DNA of 64,000 nucleotides, taken from Diadema setosum. Its lineage: Eukaryota > Echinodermata > Echinoidea > Diadematoida > Diadematidae. Position numbers and translations under genes: made by a program. The stretch lies in NCBI GenBank assembly GCA_033980235.1, contig CM067065.1, positions 9,255,328 to 9,319,327 on the forward strand. Direction: 5' to 3'. Below are positions 45,433 through 57,779 of the stretch, in pieces (positions within the stretch are counted from its first letter, which is position 1; each line of letters starts with the position of its first letter). The notes beneath the pieces are model-generated. The model had not been told where the DNA came from. It did not search any database and saw nothing but the letters and a program-made list of their open reading frames with translations.

Positions 45433-46937
45433 TAATATAGGTTTTCCCGGTCAATTTCATACTTTTGTCATTCAAGTTCCTATTCCGAGCATTCGATTTC
45501 ACGCATTCCACGCTCGCAGCACTGAATCAGCAATCAAATTCAAAATCCGGTCATTCGAATTCACTATCCGAGCATTCAAAATCACTCTCGGAGCATTCAA
45601 ATTCACTATCGGAGCATTCATATTCACTATCGGAACATTCAAATTCACTATCGGAGCATTCAAATTTAAGAGAGGAGCACGCATTTCATCAAAGAGCATT
45701 CAAATTCATGTCAAGCTGGCGACGGAATCTCGTCGGTCATTCAAATTCGTGAATAGGCAACCATGTTCCAAATAACTGCATTCAATTTAAAAGAAGTCCT
45801 GAATTTACTTAGTTTGGGGCCGTGTATGCATGTTTTTCTCACTTGGCTTTGAATATATTGGGATTTATGATGATTATTTATTTTGCAGTAGAGGTCCACC
45901 TGTTAATTGACAATTTTGAACTCGCGCTTAGCAAATAGGAATATACAGGCACATTTCCCTGGGATTGGACATAAAATGGAGGTCCCACGTGTAAAAGAGT
46001 CACAACTCATGCATGTAAAAGATCCCATTTCATTTATCATTCTCAAAGAGCAAACCATCTAACTGGACCCCATATGGAAGACCAGCTTTTGCAGCTGAAT
46101 ATGGGTTATCCAGTCATCTTCTTTGATAGAAAATGAAACAAACAAACAGAAATTAGGCACTGTATAGGCCTACAGACGAGCATAATACGGAGAGTTGGTT
46201 GACACTTTCAAGGGGAAAAAAAAAACCAATTTCGACTATATTGAAACTGATACATGAGCATTTTATACGTGTTGTCTGTTGTGTATTGCTGTCTTATTGA
46301 TTTAATTTTGCGGGACTATGTGAGATCATTGTGTGTCAGTTTGTCTTAAATTGATGAATTGTCGTTATATGGTTGGTGTTGGGGCGTTGTCAGCATGCAG
46401 TATCATCAAGAAATATGATTACTAGTCGTTGTGTTGTTTGGATGCACTGCTGATTGAACATTGCAATTTGAAATTTATTGAGATGAAAAACAAAGAATAC
46501 ATGAACAGAGAACAATGTAGAACATGTAAACAATCGTAATTACACTATATGCAAGCATTCATTGGTTGTGTTGGCTCTTTTTCCTTTCTGAAAAGTCTCC
46601 TCCATTTTCCTCTTTAAATTGATTGCACGAAGTAGGAACTTGATCGTCTAAAAATGAATTTGAACGCTCCAAACAAGGTCATTGGGACTATCACGTGACT
46701 ATCGTATGAATTTGAATGCACGAGTAGGAAAGTCGGTGCTCGCATTTTGAAATTGAATGCCCAATCGTGAATTTGACTTCACGAAAACGAAATAGAAAGC
46801 TCGTAAATGAAATTGATCGCTCGGATTCTAAATTTGAATGCCCCAATATTTTCGCGTGCGTGCGCTGCGTGAATTTGAATGCACATTAATGAATTTGAGT
46901 GACAAATGTATGAAATTGACCGGGAAAACCTATATTA
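45433..46937. mobile_element. 1.5-kb foldback with 21-base subterminal repeats
   Basis: TAATATAGGTTTTCCCGGTC aatttcatac at the left is inverted at 46937. Next to the left TIR is an array of ggagcattcaaattcactatc units (45545-45690). The right arm carries matching tgaatttgaatgc units spread over 46620-46915. The 21-base unit is a multiple of three, so repetitive open frames (AFKFTIG units) appear but are not genes. Confidence 0.75.
45545..45690. repeat. 21-base tandem array
   Basis: About seven units of ggagcattcaaattcactatc with few changes, part of the foldback arm. Confidence 0.8.
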
Positions 46938-47403
46938 TAGTGTGATGTGAAAAGACGAAATGCTTAGAGTAATAGGATATGTTGCTCATAACAGTGCAAA
47001 GCGTATGAAATGTAATGTCCAGACGGTTATTATACGCTTAAGCTGGTTCAAATGTTATTCATAATACTGTTTTTTCAGTGATAACTTCAAGTGATATTGC
47101 GTATAACAATTCATTTTCATGGCGAGAAAACCTAAACTGATTTTAATACGTTCAGGAAAAGGGAAGACACCGTACAAGCCCACGTTTTCAAAATATTGAC
47201 TTACTTGTACTGATTGTATTATATAATAATCAATGCACATGGACTGAGAATGTTGCACAGAGGCAAATATATTATTGTTCAAATTGAATGGAAGCGAATA
47301 TTTGTGTTTTTTCCAAAATGTGTGTGCGCTCGCGTGGGCGTTGGTGTGTGTGTGTGTACGTGAGGATGAAATAGCGTGCGTTGACACGTGTGAGTAATGT
47401 TAT

Positions 47404-48315
47404 AGGCTCTGTCACACCTCCGGGCAAGACTTGCGTCGTTCTATGTGATTTGCGGAGAGCAATGTTTGCTACCCGGAGGTCCCCGCAGGTGATTAGCACA
47501 TGAAAGTACCCAGCACGTATCTCGCCCGTAGTTGCCTGGAGGTGCGCACACAAATCCTATTTACCCGCAGCCATGTTCAGGCCCTATCACACCTTTCCGG
47601 GGAAGCTACGCGGGCTTGTTGCCTGTGGAGATTTTCCAGCATACAGGACAATTTCTGAGACGGACAGGGGTTTGGGTGAGGTTTGCATGCGTCTTACCTG
47701 TAGGACGCGTTCTGCTCAAAGGGAACCCCAAACCGAAAGAGCAATGTGGTTTGAGTGAAAGTCTCCTCATCCAGCGGCTCCAACACCAAAACTTTAAAAT
47801 TCCATTACTTTTGCATCGATTGTCCGATTTTCCTAAACTTTCACTGACGTGTTCTACTAATGATGCTGCATTCACTAAATCCACATTGCTCTTTGGGTTT
47901 GGGTTCCCTTTAAATTTTATTTGCGGGTATCTGTGTGACCTGCGTGTCAGGCACGTGCATGGAGGCTGACAACTCAGTGAAGGAATTCGTCTGTAGGACT
48001 ATTTCAATATTTGGCAGAAGTCCCAGAGAATGTCAACCTGACCGCAGCCGACTCTCACCTAACCAACAGAAAAGCAGGTAGTGACCCTCAGAATGCACGC
48101 AATTCTCATGTATATCTCGCTCCACGCCCGCAAAACTGACCAGGTACACGGATGTTTGCAGTATCGACACTGTTCCTTGCCAGCAAAACACCCTTATGAT
48201 GCTCGTATGTGCTACGTACTCTCACTGTGCAGGCCATCCTCGGTGATCTCCGGGTAGCAAAAATTATTCCCCGCAAGACGCAAGCAAGGCTTGCCCGGAA
48301 AGGTGTGTCTGGCCT
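47404..48315. mobile_element. TIR element with a nested MITE
   Basis: aggctctgtcacacctccgg gcaag at the left, inverted as cttgcccggaaaggtgtgtc tggcct at 48315. A second internal copy of the end (gccctatcacacctttccgg) lies at 47581. The AAAGGGAACCC MITE (47718-47911) is inserted inside. Confidence 0.62.
47718..47911. mobile_element. AAAGGGAACCC-family MITE (194 bases)
   Basis: AAAGGGAACCCCAAACCGAA agagcaatgtgg, with the inverse at 47911. The most compact copy of the family in the window. Confidence 0.72.
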
Positions 48316-48427
48316 CTGAGCATGCTCAAATCTTGTTCTGGAATCGCCCGAAGAGATCCACGCAGAATACCAGTAGAAGGGCCGTAGCCCGTAACTATAC
48401 TCAGAACGTGAGTAGAACGAGAAGCAC

Positions 48428-50273
48428 ACGTCCAGCAGGTATGAAGACGCACGCGAAACTCACCTAGATCCTTGTCAGCCTGCAGAAAATCTTCTAGCGT
48501 GCTGGAAAATCTATTAATTTTTGTTATTTCAAATCTCTATCCAGAGTAGACTGATCAGCATAAAGTGTATAAACAGCATAAGATAGACAAATACATTTCA
48601 AAACAATATAAAATTGTCACACACATCAAGTATATAAAAACATCAAACAATCATACACATTTTAGATAGACTAGCTACCGGTCTTCCTCAGGGTTCTGTT
48701 TTCGTAAAAATCAACAACATGAATGAAACTGTTCATGCATATCCAACCCGTCAATCCCATGAATATCATTTGCCTTTGACTAGGACGGTTTTTGCAAAAT
48801 CTTTATTCTCCTTTTCTGGACCAAAATTCTGGAATTCTCTGGATAATAATATAAAAGAAGCTTTAAGTTTTTATACATTTTCTTTAAAGTTAAAGAATCA
48901 CCTAAAAACTTCGTACGCAGCACAATAATTCATTCTTTTTTTTTCTTACTTTTGATTTTCAAAGTTGTTGTTGCTTCGTTATTCTCACCACTCTTTCTTC
49001 ATCAACGAGCCCGTGCTTTTGTGCCTCCAGTGCCCTGGTTATGACCCACCATATCCCTCTCCTCTCCCCTCCTCCCCCCTTGTCCACCTCGGACTTACTA
49101 CCTTCTTTACTACTATATCTTTCTATCCTCTCGTCAATTTTCTCCTTACAAGAGAGCCGCCATGTGTTTGTTAATGTGCGTCCGTATGTGTGCATTTATG
49201 TGTGTATTACTCTGTCTGTATTTTTTTTTTTTTTGCTACCGCTTAGGGAAATTTGTTGTTGTTGTTTTTTGCAATTATATATTTTTTTCTCTATGAGGGG
49301 ACTGCATTCTACAAGCTCTGCTTTTTAGCAGTCCCCTCCATTTCCAGCAATATTGTTTATGCATTTACAACAATGACGTAACAGTTATTTGTACCTCTGT
49401 TGATAATTTACCTGTATCTCTTTTACAATGTTATTCTGTTCATCGCATTGTGGTACTGATTTCATGACGTCTGTGTATATGAACGTGTCTTTGTATTTCT
49501 TATTATTTGTTTGTTGGAAGTGAAATAAATCAACTTGAACTTGAACTTCAACATCAACAACAGCAACAACACCAACCATAAGAGATCAGTGTGTTTAAAA
49601 ACAAATGTTCGTGGCAAATTAAAAGCGGGACACATGATACATTAAAATATAAAAATAAAGTGAATGTACATGAACAAATATCTGGAAATACGATGAAACA
49701 AAATAGATGAACTTATAAACATATAGAAAGAAGAGAGGAAATAATCCAAAATCGCGTATGGCGACTGCCACTCAACCCGCTGTTCTTCCGCGAGGAAGTG
49801 AGGGTGTCTTGTAAGCAGGGGGTCCCCTTTTATAGTTGTCAGTCGTGTCAGTGCAATGCTTTTAATTGCCCTCAACACCTTTTAGAATCCGTTCATTGCA
49901 TCGTGCAACAATTATGTTTGCGTTCTTTCAATAATGTGGCCGAAGCACGTGTACTTTAGAGGAGAGATGGGAGAAGAGAGGTGATGAGATACTCAAAAAG
50001 TGGGTGATCGACAATTGAATCAAAGAAAGGGATTAAGCAACCCCTTCTGTGTGTGTTTGAGGTAGTATTTAAATGATTCAATGCTATTTATAAAACGTGC
50101 ATGTTCGGGGAGCTTATTCAAGTTTTCTGAAAACGTCCAGCAGGTATGAAGACGCACGCGAAACTCACGTAGATCCTTGTCAGCCTGCAGAAAATGTTCT
50201 AGCGTGCTGGAAAATCCATTTCTTTTTTTTTATTGCAAATCTTTATACAGAGTAGCCTGATCAGCATAAAGTG
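48428..50273. repeat. direct 145-base repeats flanking a 1.55-kb segment
   Basis: 48428-48575 and 50136-50273 match over cgtccagcaggtatgaagac, cctgcagaaaat(c/g)ttctagc and gatcagcataaagtgtata. Between them is a LINE fragment and plain sequence. No LTR retrotransposon coding part or primer-binding site is seen. Confidence 0.6.
48665..49560 (+). mobile_element. LINE fragment (reverse transcriptase C-terminus and 3' tail)
   Basis: TGLPQGSV (RT motif) is joined directly to NETVHAYPTRQSHEYHLPL and SGPKFWNSLDNNIKEALS...FSLKLKNHLKTSY then TAA (48926-48928), so about 200 codons including YADD were deleted. The tail ends aaataaatcaacttgaactt. Confidence 0.68.
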
Positions 50274-51676
50274 TATAATGTATGTAATTAATGTTATTTT
50301 TTCTGCAGTTCACTATCTGCGAGTGGTATTGTTCCATACATGGGAAGAACTGTTAGTGCATTGCCACATTGAATCGTAATGTTAAAATGATATCAAGCTT
50401 TTTCACGAAAACCATATTATAGGCCTAGCTATACCTTGAAAAAGGTTGCTATACCCATTATAAGAGTACAGCTCCCGACAGACCGCATCTCTAAGAAATA
50501 AAAACGCCTGTAATAAGCCAGTTCACAGTTCCACATTCGCATGAGCAGAAAAAAAAAATCATTCATACCAACAGGCATATGGTGTTTTTTTTTAATTCAT
50601 TTGGGTAAGCCTCTGTGATGTAATGAGTATTCACGCAATTTTCATGAATGTTGCTTGCCAGCACATCCACCTGACAGCAAAAGTGATATTTGTCAATATT
50701 GATAGAAGTAGAGTGTTACTGCATTCAATGCCAAACTAATCAAATTGATGCTTTTACAGGTGTCAATTGACGATCATTTTGGTCATCTGGTCGGTACGCA
50801 AGTTCATTCTTTGTTTGAACAGGATTGAGGAATCCCATAAATTGTTACGTGAATTTTATGCATTATATCGCTCTGAAAACGAATGAAGTGCCCCTAGCCG
50901 ACTGGGAAAAAGAAAGGTCACTCTACCAATGGGCCACGAGCTTTAACTCCGAACTGGCTTATTATGGATGTGTTGACGATATGCACTCTAATTACGATAA
51001 CGCCTATTAACGCTTTGTGGGCCACATGTATTTTCTCTCAATAATCAAGGGGTGTGGGAAATTCGGGCACATAGTTCCTCATTGACATGAGCCGACTCAA
51101 ACGATGTTGAAATTGAATAACAGCAAGATCTATAACAGATTGATAGATTAATACTCAAAATAGACCATTCTTCCACAAAAGGGTCATGCACTTTTCTGCT
51201 GTTACCTTCAGTATAAAGTAGATATTCATGTTTTATTGTGCGTCTAGAAATAATTAATGTAGTTGTCGTTTTGTTGTTCGTGTTCACACAACTCGTCCTT
51301 CGATCGCAATAGCGAGCTTTCGCAAGCACGACGCGGCCGGCAGTTGAGCGTGCCGTGTGCAAAATTTGCTTCTACGGATGATCAAATCTGTTGGGGAAAA
51401 CGAGTACGGTAGGCCCTACTCTGTCAAAATAGCTTTCGGTCCTGATGCTGGGCATGATTGATCCAGCCAGCCAGCAAGTCATCCAGCCAATCAGCGATCT
51501 TGTCCCCACGCCTCCGTCCTCACAGGAAAGCGAAACTGCTTATTGATAGGGACGGGAGTCTGAGTGCCGGGAGTGTCACAGCTGATTGCTTCCACGTACT
51601 CTCGGTCTTCTCGTCGTGCACAGCAATCATTAGGCAGTTTGTTAGTGTTTTCAAAGGGTTCAGTATCTACTAGAAT

Positions 51677-51709
<33 letters not shown>

Positions 51710-52610
51710 AACACACACAAACACACAAATATATATCGAATCTTGCCCATAAGTTATACGAGTATAATTGTGTATAATTACAGACCAAGAAAACAAGCAT
51801 CCAGTAATGAACGCACTCTGACATGCGCATGCGCAACGTGGTCCGATTCGATTTGTTAGACGAAATCTTCACTATTACTTTAATTTCACCTGCCTTTGTG
51901 AACTCCGGCCACTTGAGCTCAGCGAAATCTCTCATTCATCACAAATGCAGATGATATACAAATTTAATATTGTCTGTTATTTGCTTTGAGGGACATAGTG
52001 AAAACTATTTGCCCCGAGGGGATTTAATTCTCGACAGCACTGTGCCCCTTGAAGAAGTCGAGAGGCATAGCAATATTGAGAAATCATCAAGAGGAAATAG
52101 TTTCAACTATGACCCAATGGTAGTCAGTATCAAACATTAATCCTGTAGTGATTGGTTGAAAGAGCTTGACGTGATTATATATTTGACTATCTCTGAATGT
52201 TCGCATAATTGAGGGCATCGCCAATACGTAGGTGCCGTTCGCAGAGCAGCGTTTCAGATGCATTATGGGATAGCTCATGGGGCAAACTTGCCCTGGTTTT
52301 GGCTGCACATGCACTCACATCACGCTCTGTCTTTATAAAGAGGTATTTTTGTTGCAGATTTCTTCGCTTTCCATCATGTGACCAGCACATTGAAGCCTTG
52401 CGTTAGTGAACCATGACTCTATAGTGACCGCATATCAGTAAAGCTTAGACACTTTCAACTCTTTTAAGTAAAGACTAATAAAAATATCATTCTCAGCCTA
52501 ATTTCGAGTTTCTGGTAAAGGATACGGGCCTCGATACCAGTCCCCCAAAAGTACTGTTCCCTTCGGGGTTGTTCCCGTCAGTGAATAGTAGAATTTTGGA
52601 GTCACCGCTG
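49560..52610. other. no recognisable gene
   Basis: Contains a (CA)n run at 51676-51715 and the direct repeat at 50136-50273; otherwise nothing beyond the small open frame at 50825. Confidence 0.4.
50825..51010 (+). other. unrecognised 61-codon open frame
   Basis: MRNPINCYVNFMHYIALKT, then VPLADWEKERSLYQWATSF and AYYGCVDDMHSNYDNAY. Composition looks protein-like and not simple-repeat derived, but there is no clear splice context, no relative in the window and no family I recognise. Possibly a fossil of a mobile element or chance. Confidence 0.2.
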
Positions 52611-52616
52611 CCCACA

Positions 52617-52830
52617 GTTCATTCATTCATTCATGTTTGTTTTTATTTTCATTTCCAATCAATATACATAGGTAATACAAACGTCAAATGATAACATATC
52701 TTGTTACATACAGTACAATAAATCTTGGTTCATAAAAGACTTGGTGGAATGAAATCAAATGAAACTAAATCAAATGAATCAAATGAATCAAAATATGTCT
52801 CTTCAAACACTTCGTTTAATGCACTTCCTG
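52617..52830 (-). mobile_element. LINE 3' tail fragment
   Basis: attcattcattcatgtttgt ttttattttcatttcc on the + strand is the inverse of a LINE tail ending aaaataaaaacaaacatgaa tgaatgaa. Coding part absent. Confidence 0.4.
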
Positions 52831-52959
52831 TTCAAAATTCGAAATTGATGATTTTGAACCATTTATGACGATAATTTTTTTTTATTTATTTATTTATTTA
52901 TTTTTTTTTTTTTTTTTGTGGTGGTAATGATATTACAGCTATGTTGGCATTCATAGACA

Positions 52960-53985
52960 GAATTACCCCCGCCAGTAAGTGAAATATACTGCCAGTGGAG
53001 GTTGTGCTTTTGGTTCTGTATGTTTGTCTGTGTGTGTCTGTCTGTCTTTCTGTTTTCTGTTCATGATAACTATAGAGAAATGATGAAAAGATTTTTCACA
53101 AATTTGCATTGTGGTCATGTTTATAATGAGGTAGGAAGAGACGATATAATTTTGGTTTTAAGCGCTCAAGTGTTAAGGTTATCGGAGGTCTACTCTCTAG
53201 GAGTGATCCCCTATATTTACGTTTTAGTAGTTCAATATCTAGCTCTCTATTCTATGATTCAACAGCAGACTGGACTTTTCTTGCACTAACACGGACATAA
53301 CACAGCTAAGTAAGTTAACAGCATCTTGGACACTGATAAAATAGGGCCTACACCAACACACGACCCAACATTCGATAACAAACAAGATCAAACCTTGTGG
53401 AGAATGAGCAAGTAAGCAGACTCTCTTTATAAGTAGGGCCTATTATGAACTATAGAAGAGGACCGAGTCCAAAAAAAAAAATAGATAAACTTCGAAAGAA
53501 AGTAAAAAAAAAAATATATATATATATTCCCTCCAGAATGACACAATCATAACAAAAATGGGATAAGAAACAAGAAAAAAAGATATGACATTTTTAAATT
53601 TCACATTTTTTTTTCGGAAAACGTTTCTTTAGCATCCCTAATGAATATTCAAATGAGTGAGGTGATGATGAAATAACCTCATAATCTTTCATGTATGTTA
53701 TACATTGAATTCAGAAAAAAAAAATGTTATTTTTAGCAAATACAAGTAAAAAAAATGTTCTCATACTGGGATGTATTATCACAGTTAACATGTTTTGTTC
53801 TTTTTATTTTGTGTGGTTTCAAGGCAAGTTTTACATTTATACAGCTGAAATATGAGATGTGATGTCTGCATATGTGTATTTTTACAATACTGGAGAGATT
53901 TGAGGTGATTAAGTTTGATTAGCCCTATTTCAAAAATTAAACATAATTAAGACTTTAAGCTTTCAGGATAATGTAGCACACATAA
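52960..53985. other. no recognisable gene
   Basis: AT-rich with poly-A/T tracts. A 95-codon open frame at 53002 has no domain. Confidence 0.4.
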
Positions 53986-53986
53986 T

Positions 53987-54490
53987 TGAGTATATGAATA
54001 TAAGAACGACCCAAGTCCAATTTTTGGCCAAATTCAGTTTGACATAGGAAATTGTAGCTTATGCATGGACTCATCCCGTGTATAAATGATAAATCCTAAT
54101 TACCCCCGGAAGTGCCTGAAATAAATGAGTTAAATCTTATATGAATGTAAGAATGAAGGACTTGGGTCATTCTTACATTCATATCATAGCGCCCTCTCTC
54201 GTCCTTCTCTCATCTCTATAGCAGAATATCATGTATATGAATCAAAAAACGACCCAAGTCCATATGAATCAAAGAACGACCCAAGTCCATCACACAAAAT
54301 GGCCTCTCCACAATTAATGTTAACGTTAATTGTCATAATAATATATGTTCTAATTTGTATATACAGTGTTGCCTTCCCGTTACAGTTAAATAGAATATTA
54401 TTGGACAAACAAACAAGATATGAAGTTTTTTTTAGTTTACTCGAAATGGTCTTCCATGGACTTGGGTCGTTCTTATATTCATATACTCAA
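53987..54490. mobile_element. GAATATAAG-family MITE, copy B
   Basis: TTGAGTATATGAATATAAGA at the left and its inverse at the right, the longest TIR in the three copies. The interior matches copy A inverted (gcataagctacaatttccc, cgccctctctcgtcc). Confidence 0.8.
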
Positions 54491-54694
54491 TTATATCAGA
54501 GATAGTGGAGATAAAATCATATGAAATCTCACATTTTTCATGTATATCTAAACAATATGCCTTACAAATTGACCATTTTAGGACACCAAATTTGTGACAT
54601 GACTAGTACCCCTAAGACCAAATGCATCATACTCAACTAAATTATATATTTCTATGAGTCTTTTTGACGATCTTATTCAAGATCATTCCTATTT

Positions 54695-55388
54695 GTGACC
54701 GTGCATCACAAAACGAACAAAAAGTCGCACACACTTATTTTGTGTGAGGACTGAAAATAGGTGAAATGGGTCAACCGAGTCGATCTGGACTTTTTCATAT
54801 TTTCTGAAAGAGCAAGTATTCTTCTACATTATGCTAAATTTCGGGATCATAAAATGGGCAGGAAAATGTGTTTTTTAACAGTTTATCTCGAACATTTTTT
54901 GGCAGAATTATGTGATTATTAAATAAAGACTTGTGTTTCTTTAGAGTGCTCTTTTCATTTCTTAGAAACCTTGTACACACTTCTCACTTTCCACTCCTGT
55001 AACTTTTGAATGAATGATGTTACTACTTTGAAAGTTAGCATTGATTAAGGACAGAATGTGTTAATAAGGCATGCTTAAATGCAGTTTAATCTGATAATCT
55101 CTTCATTGTTGTTACTCCGGTGGATTACATCCTGTTTTTTGTCCAATTCATCGCATAACCAGCACGGCTTGGTAAAGATTAAAGTGCTTGAATAGACACT
55201 GTACTTCAGAGCTTCTTTTCTAAGTGGACACTTTTCCCGAGTGTGTGCTTTCTTTCCAATATTTAGATAGGTTAGGAGAGGACATTTGATTTGAGTAATA
55301 CATAATTAAGGTCTGCCCTTTCAGAATATGCTCTTAACTAAGATTTCATGTCTGGCGACTTTTTGAGCATTTTGTGGCGCATGGTCAC
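54695..55388. mobile_element. GTGACC-family MITE
   Basis: 694 bases with exact ATTT duplications (54691-54694, 55389-55392). Confidence 0.83.
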
Positions 55389-56193
55389 ATTTGGAATGAC
55401 ATGTAAAAAAAAAAATTATGTTAATAAATCTTTTTCATTCCTAAAATGCCATTATAAACAGTGCGTAACGCGTCTTACGCTTGATGTCCGCGCGACAACC
55501 CTTACGTAGAGATCCTAGAAAAGTTTGATGGAAATTCTGAAAATCAATGCATTTTTGCTGTTTTAATGAGCTCAAGGGGGGATGAAAAATATGTAAGTTT
55601 TGTTCCAAAATATTTACATCTTTATGTCAAAATTAACAATGGTAAATCAGCAACATTTGTGATGTCCAGTGTAACCACCTTTACACGTGAAGATTTGATC
55701 TTTTATTTTGTACATTTCCAATACTATTTACTGGCCTTTCTGATTTTCAGAGTTCCTTTCCAGGATAGGTATCCAAAGGAAAAAAAAAATATATGAAATA
55801 TTTGGGAAGAATCTATTTGCCTCTTTCGTTTTGGTGTCCAACCGGGACGCGCGTTGCGACGCGCGTTATGCATATTTGGAGAATGCATGAAATAAGTACA
55901 AACAGTAAACTTCTGCACTGTTATCACAATACATTAGTTAAATTATTAAAAAATCAAGTTTATAAATATTTGGTGATCAACAATATGTGTTTAAAACTAG
56001 ACTTGGAATTTGTCAACACTGACAAATTAGGCCATCTGATCTATTCGGAAATCAGTGATTTGAGTCCTGATCCCGATAGGCATGAACATACAGGTTTCAT
56101 CTGTGATTAGGGACATTGGCCGTGTGATGTTTGGATTCTCATTTAGAAAAGGGAGTCAGACCTGCCATCTTTGGTACCGAATTCCGTATACAC

Positions 56194-57770
56194 TAACGAA
56201 GATACAGAATGAAGTATGTTTGACCTTTGACCCCCACTTTGCACAGCCAAGATGGCATCTGAGCAAAAAGTGATTATTTTGCGAAATGATCCTTGTAACA
56301 TGGTCTTTGCATGTGCAAAATATGGGAAAGATAGGACATGTATTTACCAAGATAATGGATGAACCACTTGTGACCTTTGACCCTAATTTACCTACACAAG
56401 ATGGTGTCCGATCAAGTAGTTGTTATTTTATGAAATAATGTACGTGACATGAACTAAACATGTGCAAAATATTAGGGTGATAGGGCCTATTTTTCTTGAC
56501 TTATTGCAAAGAAAGTTGCAGAAAGAAAGAAATATCTCAATACATCGAAACTAAGCTTTAATTTCAACCAAGTTTTTCGATGCAATGCCGACATCTAATA
56601 AAAAATGGAGGTCACATCAACGGTAGTTCAAAGGGTCAGTTACAACATATAAAATCTGGGAGAAATTTACTGAAGGGTAAGTGAGCTAGAGTTTGATAAA
56701 GACAATCCTGTCAATTGAAGACCTGAATATAAGAACGACCCAAGTCCAATTTTTGGCCAAATTCAGTTTGACATGGGAAATTGTAGCTTATCCATGGACT
56801 TACATGGTGTATAAATGATAAATCCCAATTACCCCCGGAAGTGCCTGAAATAAATGAGTTAAATCTTATACGAATGTAAGAATGAAGGACTTGGGTCATT
56901 CTTACATTCATATTATAGCGCCCTCTCTCGTCCTTCTCTCATCTCTATAGCAGAATATCATGTATAATTATGAATCAAAGAACGACCCAAGCACATTATG
57001 ATTCAAAGAACGACCCAAGTCCATCACACAAAGTGGCCTCTCCACAATTAATGTAAATGTTAATTGTGTTAATAATATATGTACTAATTTGTATATACAA
57101 TGTTGCCTTCCCATCACAGTTAAATAGAATATTATTGGACAAATAAAAAAGATATGAAGTTTTTTTTTTGTTTTTTTTTTTCGATATGGTCTTCCATGGA
57201 CTTGGGTCGTTCTTATATTCAGATACTCAATTTTTATATCTAGAGAAATTCCCTCCCATAGAAATAACACGTCATAACGAAGATACAGAAAGAAGTACAT
57301 ATGACTTTTGACCCCACTTTGCGCAGCCAAGATGGCATCTCAGCAAAAAGTAGTTGTTTTGTGAAATGATTCTTGTAACAAGGTCTTTGCGTGTGCAAAA
57401 TATGGGGAAAATAGGACATTTACTTACCAAAATACAGGATGAAACATTTGTGACCTTTGACCCTAATTTACCTACCCAAGATCGTGTCCGATCAAGTATA
57501 TAGTTGTTACCTTATGGAATAATGTACTCCACATGAACTAAACATGTGCGAAATATGGGGGTGATAGGGGTTTTTTTTTTTTTTGAGCTATTGCAAAGAA
57601 AGTCACCGAAAGAAAGACATATCTCCCGACATTGAAGCAAAGCGTCAATTTCAACCAGGTCTTTGGACGTAATCCCGAATTCCAATAAGAATATGGATCA
57701 CATGAACAATAGCCCAACGTTTCATCTAGAACATATTAAAATCTGGGAGAAATTCACTGAAAAATTCACC
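56194..57770. repeat. tandem duplication of ~490 bases flanking a MITE
   Basis: 56194-56680 and 57277-57770 align (aagatggcatct(g/c)agcaaaa, gtgacctttgaccctaattt, tcaatttcaacca, tctgggagaaatt). A GAATATAAG MITE (56723-57230) lies between them. Confidence 0.68.
56723..57230. mobile_element. GAATATAAG-family MITE, copy C
   Basis: CTGAATATAAGAACGACCCA to inverse ...tcttatattcagatactcaa. Nearly identical to copy B over most of its length, so recently spread. Confidence 0.8.
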
Positions 57771-57779
57771 AAATTTTAC

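Noticed and set aside
45416..45775. Repeat protein with AFKFTIG units
   Set aside because: The 21-base DNA repeat of a foldback arm is open in several frames at once, so the repeat explains the frame.
48428..50273. LTR retrotransposon
   Set aside because: The direct repeats lack TG...CA ends, and no gag, protease, integrase, primer-binding site or polypurine tract is present between them.
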